Notes under the pieces: generated by a model
Told to the model about the DNA's origin: nothing
What the model saw: only the letters and a program-made list of their open reading frames with translations
The model's database searches: none
Origin: CAZDKK01 sp964603725
GTDB lineage: Bacteria > Eisenbacteria > RBG-16-71-46 > CAIMUX01 > WJJG01
DNA: 64,000 bases
Assembly: GCA_964603725.1 (NCBI GenBank)
Contig: CAZRWW010000016.1
Coordinates: forward strand, 14,790-78,789
Reading direction: 5' to 3'
Program-made: the position numbers and the translations under genes
Shown here: piece after piece, positions 8,913 to 17,479 of the stretch
Numbering within the stretch: the stretch's first letter is position 1
How the letters are laid out: every line of letters starts with the position of its first letter

Positions 8913-9818
8913 TCACAGCTCGAGGCCCGACCGCTCGAGGAAGCGTGCATACTTGCCGCGAGTGCTTGGAACCCAGGGCACACCGGCGCGGTCGAAGAGC
9001 GCTCGGATCGCTGCGGATACGGCATCGGCGTCGAGAGGGGCCTTCTCGGGCCGTGCGGCGCCGGCGTCGCTGGAAGCGGGTCCGCGCGTGTCGGCGCCGG
9101 GGTCGCGGGCGGCCGTCGAGAGCGGCACGTGGTGTGGGAGCTCGAGCTCGGCCTCGTGCTCGATCGCGCCGCCGGGGTAGCGCGTGCTGTCCACCTCAAG
9201 GCGGAGAGAGGCGAGGGCAGACGGGACTTCCTGGTCGGGTCGACGGGCAAGTCCGTGGTCGGGTCCACGGGCGGCGCCGAGGTCGAGCGCGTAGATTCGG
9301 CGCAGGTTGTCCGTCGCGCCCAGCACCCGTACGCGACCCAGGCCGTGCTCTCGGGCGAGGACGGCCAGATGCGGCAGCGGCAGGTCCAGAGCGTCGGCGC
9401 CCTCCAATATGATGTCACGCGCGCGGGAGTGGCTGATCTCAGCTTGCTCGTCTAGACGGTCGACCCAGACCCCCACGCGCAGCGAGGGTCCCTTCAGGCT
9501 CAGAATGTGGCGTTCGGGCGCCGGCCGGGGATCGAACAACCGCAGGGGCAGCGACTCCCCGGGCGCTTGCTCCCACGGCCGGAGGGGCCCCAGGACGCGT
9601 CGCACGGCATCCGCGGGGGGATCGAGCAAGGCCGGCGGGAGCGGCGCCTCGAGACGCAGCCGCAGGCCGTGCTTGCGGCGGCGCAGGTCGCCCAATGGCG
9701 TGTCCAGGTAGTAGTTGCGCTGGATAACCAAGGCCGCGGCGGGGCCCAGCAGCTCGTGGATCCGGACGAGATCGCTGTCGTCCAGCCCGAGCTTGATCTC
9801 GCGCTCGCGGCCGGTCAC
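8913..9818 (-). CDS. CYTH-domain protein (triphosphate tunnel metalloenzyme family)
   Basis: A 301-residue product starting at the GTG at 9818, chosen for the GGAGG six bases upstream. The family signature ExExK appears immediately (EREIKL). The tunnel strands follow: NYYLDTP, LRLRLE, HILSLKGPS, ARDIILEGAD, LRLEVDSTRYP and EHEAELELP, which supply the alternating charged residues that bind triphosphate and metal. CYTH proteins hydrolyse triphosphates such as thiamine triphosphate or tripolyphosphate, or act as class IV adenylate cyclases. The substrate cannot be chosen here. A Pro/Ala/Asp-rich insertion sits before the last helix. The region upstream holds two small hairpins. Confidence 0.82.
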   Translation of the reverse strand: MTGREREIKLGLDDSDLVRIHELLGPAAALVIQRNYYLDTPLGDLRRRKHGLRLRLEAPLPPALLDPPADAVRRVLGPLRPWEQAPGESLPLRLFDPRPAPERHILSLKGPSLRVGVWVDRLDEQAEISHSRARDIILEGADALDLPLPHLAVLAREHGLGRVRVLGATDNLRRIYALDLGAARGPDHGLARRPDQEVPSALASLRLEVDSTRYPGGAIEHEAELELPHHVPLSTAARDPGADTRGPASSDAGAARPEKAPLDADAVSAAIRALFDRAGVPWVPSTRGKYARFLERSGLEL

Positions 9819-9856
9819 GGCGGGCCTCCGGGGAGATGGACGGCCGGGCGGGACCT

Positions 9857-9902
9857 GGGGCAAAGCCCCAGAAAGCGGGAAGGCCGACCCTTCGAGTCGG
9901 CC
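9857..9902. terminator. Two adjacent short hairpins, possible transcription terminator
   Basis: GGGGC-AAA-GCCCC (9857-9869) and GGCCGAC-CCTTCGA-GTCGGCC (9882-9902) are both perfect stems. They lie in the gap between the nucleotidyltransferase stop (10084) and the CYTH start (9818). No U-tract follows, so factor-independent termination is uncertain. A leader structure for the CYTH gene is an alternative. Confidence 0.35.
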
Positions 9903-10083
9903 CGCCCTCTATCGAGCGTCTGAGGCACTGGGAGGATCCAAGGACGACGCCCGCTGAATCCTGCTTGGGAGGCGCCGGCGGCTGCCGGCGACAGGGTTAA
10001 GTATACCACGTTGCCCTTGAGGGGGATCGTTCTAAGTACTTTTGGCGGTGTAAGTTTCACGAGGAGATCTCGCGGGTCGAACG

Positions 10084-11058
10084 CTATCCCCACAGCCTCT
10101 CCGGATACTGGCCGAGGGCGACCAACTCGCGCACGGCAGCTTGCGCGCGGGCGCGATCCTCCTGGTAGGTGACGCCGAACCAGCGCGCGTCGGTCCTGAG
10201 CACCCGCACGCGGGCCCGGCCGGCCCGCATGGCCCGGTCGACCACGGCCGGCAGGTAGGCCTCGGCCTTGAGCTCCCGGCCGTGCGTTTCGAGGAAAGCC
10301 CGGAACGCATCCTCCAGGTGCCCGAAGAACTCGTGGGTGAAGCCCCAGATGTTCATCGAGACGATCGTATCGGGCGCCAGCGTCTCCCACCGATCGCCAT
10401 CCAGCGCGCACTTGATCGCGTCGTCGAACCGCTGGATTCGCGTGCGCTCCACGATTCCGGCCAGGTATCCGTCGGGCGTCACCGAACAGACGCCGCGCGA
10501 CACGTGGCCGTGCTCGCTGAGCGTGTGATCGAGCCGATAGCCGACCATGCAGTACGCGCCGAGCTCGCCGGGCGCGTCGGCTGACGTCAGGTGCCCGGCA
10601 ACCTCCCGGAACGCCGCGGCGCCGTAGAAGTCGTCGGCGTTGATGACCGCGAAGGGACCATCGACGGCGGCGCGCGCGCACAGCGCCGCATGCGCCGTGC
10701 CCCAGGGCTTGACGCGACCCTCCGGGACGGTGAAGCCCGGGGGCAGCGCATCCAGCTCCTGGTGAACGTAAGCGCACGAGATGCGCCCCTCGATCCTGCG
10801 ACCGATCCTCTCGCGAAAGATGTCGTGGATGTCGCGCCGGATGACGAAGACGATCTTGCCGAACCCCGCGCGCGCGGCGTCGAACACCGAGTAATCGAGG
10901 ACGTTCTCGCCGGCCGGGCCGACAGGATCGACCTGTTTCAGGCCGCCGTAGCGGCTGCCCATGCCGGCGGCCATGACCACCAGGTGAAGCGTCCGCGGAC
11001 GGCGCGGCGCAGGCGCCGGCTTCGCCGGCTGGGATTCCGAGGGGGGGCTGCTCTCCAC
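10084..11058 (-). CDS. Nucleotidyltransferase of the sugar-phosphate type
   Basis: A 324-residue cytoplasmic enzyme of the NTP_transferase fold. The N-terminal Pro/Ala-rich leader (about 24 residues) is followed by LVVMAAGMGSRYGGLKQ, the nucleotide-binding loop with its catalytic Arg and Lys. Further motifs are KPWGTAHAAL and INADDFYG, the latter the metal-binding Asp-Asp region. The overall family transfers a nucleotide to a sugar-1-phosphate or related phosphate. This subfamily resembles UDP-glucose pyrophosphorylase relatives, but I cannot name the sugar. AAGGAG precedes the ATG at 11058. No pathway partners are adjacent. Confidence 0.82.
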   Translation of the reverse strand: MESSPPSESQPAKPAPAPRRPRTLHLVVMAAGMGSRYGGLKQVDPVGPAGENVLDYSVFDAARAGFGKIVFVIRRDIHDIFRERIGRRIEGRISCAYVHQELDALPPGFTVPEGRVKPWGTAHAALCARAAVDGPFAVINADDFYGAAAFREVAGHLTSADAPGELGAYCMVGYRLDHTLSEHGHVSRGVCSVTPDGYLAGIVERTRIQRFDDAIKCALDGDRWETLAPDTIVSMNIWGFTHEFFGHLEDAFRAFLETHGRELKAEAYLPAVVDRAMRAGRARVRVLRTDARWFGVTYQEDRARAQAAVRELVALGQYPERLWG

Positions 11059-11361
11059 GGCGGTGCGCTCCTTCGAAACTCACGCCGCCGGCGGGCGGAT
11101 GCCTGCGCCGGCCAAGAGCACCATACCGCGCGGCAGGACGGATCGCAAACCCGCAGGAAACGACTTGGCAGGAGCGCTCCGCGCGCGCCGGATCACCGCA
11201 AGAGGCTCGCGGGAAAAGGTCCGGCATGCGTGGCCGCGGCAATCAGCTCGGAAAGCGCGGCGGGGAAGCAGCGTCGGTCACCCCCCAGTAAACCTGGCCG
11301 CTTCCCCACGCGCGAGACCGTTGCGTCGCCGTTGGCTCAACGCCCCCGCATCTTCCCAACG
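11059..11361. other. Intergenic region upstream of the nucleotidyltransferase
   Basis: This roughly 300-base spacer lies between the S41 protease stop and the nucleotidyltransferase start, both on the minus strand. Only the ribosome site of the 11058 start was recognised. No clear coding frame, repeat or terminator is visible. Confidence 0.4.
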
Positions 11362-12825
11362 CTACGAACGGTCATTCTCATCCTCATGCCCGTCGTCATA
11401 CACGCCGACGATGCGCATGACCTTGCCCGAACCGTTCCGCTCGAAGCGGAAACGGACGTAGTCGAGATCCCCCACGCGAAACAGATCCTTACCCATCGGT
11501 GTGAGCAGCATCCTCGGCCGGTCTTCACGCTGGTAGTACAGGCCATCGCTCAGCAGGGTCACGCTGCGAGGGCCGTACGTGCCGGAATACTCGGCCAACT
11601 GCTCACGGCTCAGGGCGAAAGGGTTGACCTGGCACTCCAGGCCCTGAATCGCCCAGCTCAGCTTGAAGCGCGCATCCTCGTCGTGCTCCGCCTCCGCGAG
11701 CTGCTTGAGGGCCTTCATGTGCGCGACCGCCAGCGCCTGATCGCTGGACACAGCGATGTCGGGAATGACGCCCTCGCCCTCCCAGCCCTCGCCCGTCTTC
11801 GGGTCGAAAGCGCGGCCGTGAGGAAGGCGCATGCCGATGCGAAAGCCGTCGAAGTGAAAGAAGCTGGAGACTACCGTGTGACCGCCCCCCGCGGTCGTGT
11901 CGCCCACCACGGTCGCGCGCTTCAGGTGCTTCATGTCGAAGGCGAACTCCTCCGCGGCCGAGGCCGTGAAGCTGCTGATCAGCACATAAACGGGCATGTC
12001 CGTCAGGCGCCGGCCGGGCACATAATCCAGGGAGTGCGATTGCTCGGTTGTTTCCGTGTCGCGCACGTACCAGTTGATCAGGTGCTGTTGGTCCTTGAAC
12101 AGGTAACCAGCCAGCATTCGGATCATGGACGCGCTGCCGCCGCTGTTCTGACGCAAGTCGATGATCAGGGCATAGGAATTGGCCAGGAAGTTCATGGCCG
12201 CGGCGGCGGTTTCCCCGGCCGGATCGGTGTCGACGAACTGGGTCAGCTCGAGATAGCCGACGTTGCCCGACAGGATCTCGGCCTTCTCGAAGCCGTAATT
12301 GCGCTCCCTCAGGCTGCGTTGGGCGCGTTCGGTCTGGCGTGGGTCCTCGACCTGCTTCTCGGCGCTAGGGTCGAGGGGATACATGGCCCGGATTCCGAAG
12401 TGATGATCGTCATAAACGGTGCGCGCATCGGCGTCGAGCTTCTGCGCGAACTCGACGGGATCGGTCAGCTCCCGGTAGGCGCCCTCGGCATGCTGCGCGC
12501 GCAGGTGAGCGATGATCCGATCGGCGGTGTCCTTGATGACGTAGATCGTGTCGATGGCCGTGGTGACGCTGTCCAGCACGGCGGCCTGGGTGAGCGCGCT
12601 CATGCGGGGCAGCTCGCCCGGGCGGGCGAAGAACTGCTGCTGGGCGCGGGCCGCGGGCGTCGCGGCGAGCGCGATCGCGATCGCCAGAGCCAGCGCCAGG
12701 GCGACCGCAGCCGCGAACACCGTGGCCATCGACGCCGGGCCCATGAGGGTCGCCCGCCGCGCGGCGACCGACACCGGCGGTCGCGGGGCAGTCCGGTCGT
12801 GCGCGATGAAGCGCGCGCTGGTCAT
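11362..12825 (-). CDS. Secreted S41-family (C-terminal processing/tail-specific) peptidase
   Basis: The product of 487 residues starts at the ATG at 12825, preceded by AGGAGG, and overlaps the stop of the MarR-GNAT gene by 4 bases. A basic leader and a long Ala/Leu-rich segment ending ATPAARAQ form a signal peptide; an internal Met near residue 28 or 33 could be the actual start. An N-terminal helical domain (about 70-150) precedes the peptidase fold. Catalytic landmarks are LIIDLRQNSGGS and VLISSFTASAAEEF with the nucleophile Ser. A Lys-bearing helix (DMKHLKRATVVGDTTAGGG) follows. The C-terminal 90 residues form a small beta domain. It resembles the retinol-binding/tricorn-like S41 branch; no PDZ domain was recognised. 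Likely periplasmic. Confidence 0.88.
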   Translation of the reverse strand: MTSARFIAHDRTAPRPPVSVAARRATLMGPASMATVFAAAVALALALAIAIALAATPAARAQQQFFARPGELPRMSALTQAAVLDSVTTAIDTIYVIKDTADRIIAHLRAQHAEGAYRELTDPVEFAQKLDADARTVYDDHHFGIRAMYPLDPSAEKQVEDPRQTERAQRSLRERNYGFEKAEILSGNVGYLELTQFVDTDPAGETAAAAMNFLANSYALIIDLRQNSGGSASMIRMLAGYLFKDQQHLINWYVRDTETTEQSHSLDYVPGRRLTDMPVYVLISSFTASAAEEFAFDMKHLKRATVVGDTTAGGGHTVVSSFFHFDGFRIGMRLPHGRAFDPKTGEGWEGEGVIPDIAVSSDQALAVAHMKALKQLAEAEHDEDARFKLSWAIQGLECQVNPFALSREQLAEYSGTYGPRSVTLLSDGLYYQREDRPRMLLTPMGKDLFRVGDLDYVRFRFERNGSGKVMRIVGVYDDGHEDENDRS

Positions 12826-13898
12826 GCTGAGGCCTCCTGGGATTGGCGCTTGCCAGTGCCCGGCTTCCGGGCCGCCGGCGTTGGCGACTCCTGAACGCGG
12901 GCTCCGCCTGCGGTTGAGCCGGCGAGATCCAGAACCATCGTGATGCTGCACCGCGAGTATTCCGCCCGCGGCAATGGATTGTGCTTCAGCCTGCGGAACC
13001 CGAGCTTGCGGTAGAGACGCGCCGCCTGCGTGAGGCGCGGACTCGTCTGCAGGTGCAGTGCCGGCGCCTTCCAGTCGCGGGCGCGGGCGATGACGGCCTG
13101 CGCGAGGGCGGTGCCGATGCCGCGGCCGCGCGCGTGCGGCGCGACGGCCATCTTGCACAGCTCCAGCAGGCCGCCCGGATGACGAACGAGGGCCGCCGTT
13201 CCCACAACCTCGTCGCCGAGCAACGCGAAGAGGATCGCGCCGCCCCTGCGGATGACAGCGCCGTTGGGATCGTCGAGGATGCGCCAGTCGTGCGGCTCGA
13301 TCTCGAACTCCGCTCGCAGCCACTGCTCGTTGAGCACCCTGAAGTGTTTCTTGTACGCCGGGCGATAGTCGGCGATGCGCAGCGTCCCCGGTGCGGCCAT
13401 CCCCAGCCGGCCGCGCACGCGGTCCATGACGGACCGGCGGGCGACGGCGGCCTCAATGCGCTCCACGTGGACCAGCAGGTCCGTCCCGGCCTCATCGATC
13501 AGCTCGCGGGCCGCCGCGCGGATCTCGGTCCACACCGGGGCGAGCCGGTGGTGGAGACGCCGCCCGGCGGGCGTGAGGCTCAGGAGCCGCCGGCGGTCGT
13601 CGCGACGATCCCTGGTCTGGCGCGCGAGCCCGGCCCGGACAATCTGGTCTGCTACCTGACTCACGGCCGGATGACTGAGTCCGAGGCCCCGGGCCAACTC
13701 GCCGACCGCCAGCGGCGAGCGCCGGCCAAGCGTGTAGAAGACGGTGAACCAGCGGGGCTGGAAGTCGACGCCCAGGTCGGCATAGAAGCCCGCCGCGTCC
13801 TTCATGAGCGTCTCGCTGAGCCGCTTCAGTCGGCTGGCGAGCGCCAGCTCGCCCAGTTCAGCCATGATGTCCATGCTCATACGCGCACTGCGGGCCAC
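12822..13898 (-). CDS. MarR-family regulator fused to a GNAT acetyltransferase
   Basis: A 358-residue two-domain protein beginning with the GTG at 13898, which has GAGGAGG five bases upstream. Residues about 1-150 are a winged helix-turn-helix of MarR type (VGELARGLGLSHPAVSQVAD and the wing RDRRDDRRRLLSLTPAGR). Residues about 170-330 are a GNAT domain with the acetyl-CoA loop MAVAPHARGRGIGTAL and the end motif ARLYRKLGFRRL. The tail to 358 is disordered. This fusion is a known architecture; such proteins bind DNA and acetylate an unknown small molecule or protein. It is translationally coupled to the S41 protease. An imperfect palindrome 42 bases upstream may be its operator. Confidence 0.92.
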   Translation of the reverse strand: MARSARMSMDIMAELGELALASRLKRLSETLMKDAAGFYADLGVDFQPRWFTVFYTLGRRSPLAVGELARGLGLSHPAVSQVADQIVRAGLARQTRDRRDDRRRLLSLTPAGRRLHHRLAPVWTEIRAAARELIDEAGTDLLVHVERIEAAVARRSVMDRVRGRLGMAAPGTLRIADYRPAYKKHFRVLNEQWLRAEFEIEPHDWRILDDPNGAVIRRGGAILFALLGDEVVGTAALVRHPGGLLELCKMAVAPHARGRGIGTALAQAVIARARDWKAPALHLQTSPRLTQAARLYRKLGFRRLKHNPLPRAEYSRCSITMVLDLAGSTAGGARVQESPTPAARKPGTGKRQSQEASA

Positions 13899-13939
13899 GG
13901 CCGCCTCCTCGCTCCGTCCGATAGACGCAGAAATTAGGT

Positions 13940-13955
13940 AAGTAGTTTAGTACTT
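13940..13955. promoter_or_regulatory. Candidate operator of the MarR-GNAT gene
   Basis: AAGTA-GTTTAG-TACTT is an inverted repeat with perfect 5-bp arms and a 6-base centre, placed 42 bases upstream of the regulator start in an A/T-rich island (13930-13965). Location and symmetry suit MarR autoregulation. Binding is inferred, not shown. Confidence 0.35.
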
Positions 13956-13973
13956 TTTTTGAAAAGATGGGGG

Positions 13974-14036
13974 CCCGGGGACGCGGCCCGACGGCCCGGG
14001 GACGCGGCCCGACGGCCCGGGGACCGGGCTCGGGCC
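13974..14036. repeat. 21-bp tandem repeat, about 2.6 copies
   Basis: The unit CCCGGGGACGCGGCCCGACGG starts at 13974, 13995 and 14016. It lies between the MarR-GNAT promoter and the end of the T6SS cluster and is not in a supported gene. Confidence 0.85.
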
Positions 14037-14084
14037 CGGAGCGTTGGGGTGGGGCCGCAACCCCCTGCCAGCGATAAGGTTGCC

Positions 14085-14107
14085 GTGTGGCGCCGGCGCC
14101 AGTCCAC
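14085..14107. terminator. Palindrome downstream of tssG, possible terminator
   Basis: TGGCGCCGGCGCCA (14088-14101) is a perfect 14-bp palindrome with outer GTG/CAC bases. It lies about 36-50 bases past the tssG stop. It could end the T6SS transcript, although no run of T follows on the minus strand. Confidence 0.3.
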
Positions 14108-14136
14108 AACTCCCACAAGGGTAGTACGTTAGGCAA

Positions 14137-15534
14137 TCAGCCCTGTTGCCGGCCGGCCAGGACCGTCCAGGCGCCCAGCGTCGAGGGGTGGAGCCCGGGG
14201 TCCAGGGTCGCCCCGGGGCCCGGTGCCGCGCCGGGGTCCAGGGTCGCCCCGGGGCCCGGTGCCGCGCCGGGGTCCAGCGTCGCCCCGGCCTCCGCGCGCC
14301 GGCCGAGCAGCCAGCCGCTGCCCGCATCGGGCTGCAAGCGCGCCTGCACGACCATGTGGGCGGGAACCAGGTGCACGAGGATGTGGGCGATCTGCGGCCA
14401 GCAGCTCGTGAAGAGCTCGGGCCGGGAGGTTGCCCAGAAGTCGTACAGCGCCTCGAGATCCCCGGCGAAGCCCAGGTCCACGGACACCTGGTGCGCGGCT
14501 TCGCCCGTGCGGCCGCTGGGAAGCGCGGTGAACGGCAGCCCTGCGTAGCGGCCGCCGCGCTCGGGCGCCAGCGGGCCGATGGAGAAGAAGACGCCCGTGC
14601 CGATCTCGCTCGTTTCGCTGCCGGCAAAGCCCTGACCGAGCGGCGCACGCCCCGCAGATCTGGCTGCCGCCCCTGCCGCCCTGGTCGGCAGCCCGGCGGG
14701 CCTGGGCGCCGGCCCGGTCGGCCTGGTTGCCGGACCGCCAGACCTGGTCGGCGCTCCGGCAGCCGCGGCGCCCCCCGCGCCGGTCATGCTGGCCGCGCCG
14801 GTCGCGCCCGGCGTGCCTCGGGACCTGCCCGCCGCGAAACCGCCCACGCCGCGACCGGTGCCCGCGGCGCCGCGGGCCAGCACGAGCTGCTGCTCCGGCG
14901 GGATGGGCTCGCGATGGGCGTCATCGGTTCCGGCCGTCACCGGGTCGCCCAGGAACCAGGCGAGGATCTCGGCCGCGGCCGGCAGATTGCCCGCGAAGCG
15001 CGGCAGGAGCGGCAGGATGCGCAGCCACGCCCGGAGCTGGTCCGCGTCGAACACGCGCCGGGCCGCCGCAAGCAACTGCTCGGGCAATCCAAGCACCTGG
15101 TAGAGGAAGCTCTCGTAGGCCGCGCTGCCGTGGGCGCCGCTGAAGACGGCGTTCCAGTGGCGCAGGCGGGCTAGGGCGAGCAGGCGCGCCTTGTCGAACG
15201 GCGCGAAGAGCATGCGCGCGGCGGCGAGCTGGTCGCGGCCCTCGCGCCCCGGCAGCGACACGAAGGCGCGCTCGGGGAAGCGATCGAGGAGGCTGTCCTC
15301 GGCGAGGCGCAGCGTGACTTCCACGCCGTGACGCACGGGATCGCCCGGCTCGGGGTGCTGCTCGAGCACGGGCGGGCTGGGCTGGCGGCGACGTCCTTCC
15401 AGCACCAGGCGGATCTCCTCCGCCTCGACGCCGATCTGCTCGAGCTGGCAGAGCGCGCTCAGGGCGCTCGAGCTCGACGGGAATCGGTCCACGCGGGCGA
15501 AACGCGGGTACCAGGGCGCGGGGCGTGAACTCAT
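14137..15534 (-). CDS. tssG: Probable T6SS baseplate protein TssG (divergent)
   Basis: The 465-residue product is called TssG mainly from position: its ATG overlaps the tssF stop by 4 bases. Weak sequence features agree. There is a helical stretch near residues 170-200 ending LPAAAEILAWFLGDPV, where TssG proteins carry an RSA...LLxxFxGxPV segment. A late beta-rich part ends LVPAHMVVQARL. The central 90 residues are a low-complexity Gly/Ala/Pro/Arg/Thr linker. The C-terminal tail repeats GATLDPGAAPGP, encoded by a 36-bp tandem repeat. Canonical motifs of proteobacterial TssG are not visible, so it would be a T6SSiii-like or novel wedge protein. In T6SS baseplates, TssF2G forms the wedge with TssE. 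Confidence 0.55.
   Translation of the reverse strand: MSSRPAPWYPRFARVDRFPSSSSALSALCQLEQIGVEAEEIRLVLEGRRRQPSPPVLEQHPEPGDPVRHGVEVTLRLAEDSLLDRFPERAFVSLPGREGRDQLAAARMLFAPFDKARLLALARLRHWNAVFSGAHGSAAYESFLYQVLGLPEQLLAAARRVFDADQLRAWLRILPLLPRFAGNLPAAAEILAWFLGDPVTAGTDDAHREPIPPEQQLVLARGAAGTGRGVGGFAAGRSRGTPGATGAASMTGAGGAAAAGAPTRSGGPATRPTGPAPRPAGLPTRAAGAAARSAGRAPLGQGFAGSETSEIGTGVFFSIGPLAPERGGRYAGLPFTALPSGRTGEAAHQVSVDLGFAGDLEALYDFWATSRPELFTSCWPQIAHILVHLVPAHMVVQARLQPDAGSGWLLGRRAEAGATLDPGAAPGPGATLDPGAAPGPGATLDPGLHPSTLGAWTVLAGRQQG
14195..14290. repeat. 36-bp tandem repeat inside the tssG 3' end, about 2.6 copies
   Basis: Copies start at 14195, 14231 and 14267 with near-perfect identity. Because 36 is a multiple of three, each copy adds the 12 residues GATLDPGAAPGP without breaking the frame. 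Confidence 0.9.
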
Positions 15535-17339
15535 CGGGCGACTCCCCCGTCGGCTTCCGGCAGCACGTCGACCCACATGCCGGCCGGCACGCGGGCCTCG
15601 ATCTGGCGGGTGGCCATCCGGCAGATCGCCTCCTGCTCCGCGGGCGCGAGCTGCGCCTGCGGATCGAAGCGCACGTTCAGGCGCACGCCCGGCACGAGGC
15701 GCCGCTCGCGCGTCAAAGCGGCGCGCTCGGGGCGCACCGCCGCCACGCGCGCGTCCAGGGCATGCAGGAACGACTTCAGGTCGAGCACCGTCATCAGCCG
15801 ATCGCGCGTCCGCAGCCAGGTGGCGGCCCGCGCGTACTGGCGGGCAAGCACCGCGGCCCCGCCGGACTGGAGCGAGTCGGGCGCCGTCCCGTCCGCCTGG
15901 TAGCCGTCGCCGCCGCCGCGGGCCGGCAGGAGGAGCTGCAGATCGGCGACCTCGGGAAAGTCCAGTCCGTTGGCCGGCAGTCGCGCGAGGATGTCGAGTT
16001 GCGGAGTGTTCGCCTCGGTGGTGATCAAGTGGCCGGTGTACAAGTCGAAGTGTCCGGCCTTGGGGATCTTGCGGCGCGGGACGTGGACGATCAACGTGAC
16101 ATCGTCGGCGCCCGCCTCGAGCGTGAACCAGCGGTCCTCGCCCTTGGCGAATGCGTCGTAGACGTAGGGGTATTCGTTGCCCTCCTTGTCGACGAGCGCC
16201 GTCACCACCCAGCGCCCGAAGGTGCGGCAGTACTGTCCGGGGCGATCGGCGAGACCGAGCTCGAAGACCTCGGTCTGGACGTTGTAGTCGTTCTCGGTGA
16301 TGTTGAAGCGGTCGCGCGCGTCGCGGCGGTAGCCGATGGCCAGGCGCGCATTGACGGCGATCAGCGCCAGCAGCGCGCGCGGATCATCGGCCACGACGTA
16401 GGGGAGAGCCGCCTGCAGCCAGATCGCCTTGCCCCCCAGCGCCGCGACGTCGGCCAGCTCCGGCGCGGATTCGGCCGCGGCGGCGATGGGTGGGGGCACG
16501 GGGCTCGGGCGCAGAGCGACGCCCGGCGCGAACCGCCGCACGAGATCGGCGTCCAGGTGCTCGGACTCGATGCGCGCGAAGAGGCTGGCCTCGGTGGGGA
16601 AGCGGCTCCACGCCGCGGAGCCGGCCGCGCGGGCGTCGGGCAGCGGGGGCGCCAGGAGCGCGGAGGCCGAGAAGTCGCCGCTCGCGCCGGCCGCGTGCCA
16701 GGTGGCCGCGTCCAGGTAGGCGCTGAAACCGCGCTGCGGGTCCGAGCCCGGGAAGAGCCCCGGAATCCCGGTGTCGTTGGGTTGCACCAGCAGCGAGAGG
16801 TACCCGCTGTCAATGGACGGCTCGCTCGATGTCAGGGCGAGGATGATGCTCGGCCGGGCGAACGGCTCGCGGGCGGCGTGTCGCGTGCTCGTCAGCTTGA
16901 ACGCTTCATCCCAGCGCAGGCGGTAGATCGAGCTGCCCACGCAGTAGAACACCGCCGCCAGATCCATGGGGATCATCTCGCGTTCGCCGACGACCGCGTA
17001 CTCGGGGGTGAAGCGCCCGATCGGCCGCTGCCAGGCCACTCGCATGGCCGGCCCGACCAGGGCGCGCTTCTTCAGCCGCATGCCCACGACCGTCTGGGCC
17101 GGGCTCTCGAGGAAGGGCTCGGCGAAGTAGTTGCGCAGCAGGGTGCGCCGGTTGTACTCGAGCGCCTGGTCGACCCGGCCGTAGAGCGACTCGAGCTCGC
17201 GCGCGAAGCCGTTGATGAAGAGCTCCAACACCGGGTCCATCGGCGCGCCGCGAGTGTGCACGCCCACAGCCTGGGCCTCCGCCAGGAGGTCGGCCCGGAT
17301 CTGTTCGTACGTTCTGCCGTGTTGCGGTGGTGCCATCAT
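15531..17339 (-). CDS. tssF: T6SS baseplate protein TssF
   Basis: A 602-residue protein of the usual TssF size. The start at 17339 (or the adjacent ATG at 17336) is supported by GGAG and by RTYEQIRADLLAEAQ as a natural N terminus. The frame continues upstream to 17669 but that extension is repeat-derived. The region DPVLELFINGFARELESLYGRVDQAL matches the TssF/VasA N-terminal helix, and further features are LLRNYFAEPF and MIPMDLAAVFYCV. TssF makes the wedge with TssG around the VgrG hub. It sits 140 bases after tssE; that spacer holds a 28-bp tandem repeat. It overlaps tssG by 4 bases. Confidence 0.78.
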   Translation of the reverse strand: MMAPPQHGRTYEQIRADLLAEAQAVGVHTRGAPMDPVLELFINGFARELESLYGRVDQALEYNRRTLLRNYFAEPFLESPAQTVVGMRLKKRALVGPAMRVAWQRPIGRFTPEYAVVGEREMIPMDLAAVFYCVGSSIYRLRWDEAFKLTSTRHAAREPFARPSIILALTSSEPSIDSGYLSLLVQPNDTGIPGLFPGSDPQRGFSAYLDAATWHAAGASGDFSASALLAPPLPDARAAGSAAWSRFPTEASLFARIESEHLDADLVRRFAPGVALRPSPVPPPIAAAAESAPELADVAALGGKAIWLQAALPYVVADDPRALLALIAVNARLAIGYRRDARDRFNITENDYNVQTEVFELGLADRPGQYCRTFGRWVVTALVDKEGNEYPYVYDAFAKGEDRWFTLEAGADDVTLIVHVPRRKIPKAGHFDLYTGHLITTEANTPQLDILARLPANGLDFPEVADLQLLLPARGGGDGYQADGTAPDSLQSGGAAVLARQYARAATWLRTRDRLMTVLDLKSFLHALDARVAAVRPERAALTRERRLVPGVRLNVRFDPQAQLAPAEQEAICRMATRQIEARVPAGMWVDVLPEADGGVAR

Positions 17340-17372
17340 GCTCTCCAGCGCCGTCCCGCCCAGGCGCCCCGG

Positions 17373-17440
17373 CCGGGCGCGCCACTTCGGCCACGCTCGG
17401 CCGGGCGCGCCACTTCGGCCACGCTCGGCCGGGCGCGCGG
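17373..17440. repeat. 28-bp tandem repeat between tssE and tssF
   Basis: Two exact copies (17373-17400 and 17401-17428) and the start of a third. The unit begins CCGGGCGCGCCACTTCGGCC. It lies 35-100 bases upstream of the tssF start inside the operon, where it could affect messenger structure. Confidence 0.92.
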
Positions 17441-17479
17441 CCCCGAGCGCCCCGGCCCGGCCGCCGGCCGGCCGGGCGG

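Noticed and set aside
10591..12894. A 767-codon plus-strand frame opposite the nucleotidyltransferase and S41 genes
   Set aside because: It crosses two well-supported minus-strand genes and encodes an unstructured Arg/Gly-rich sequence.
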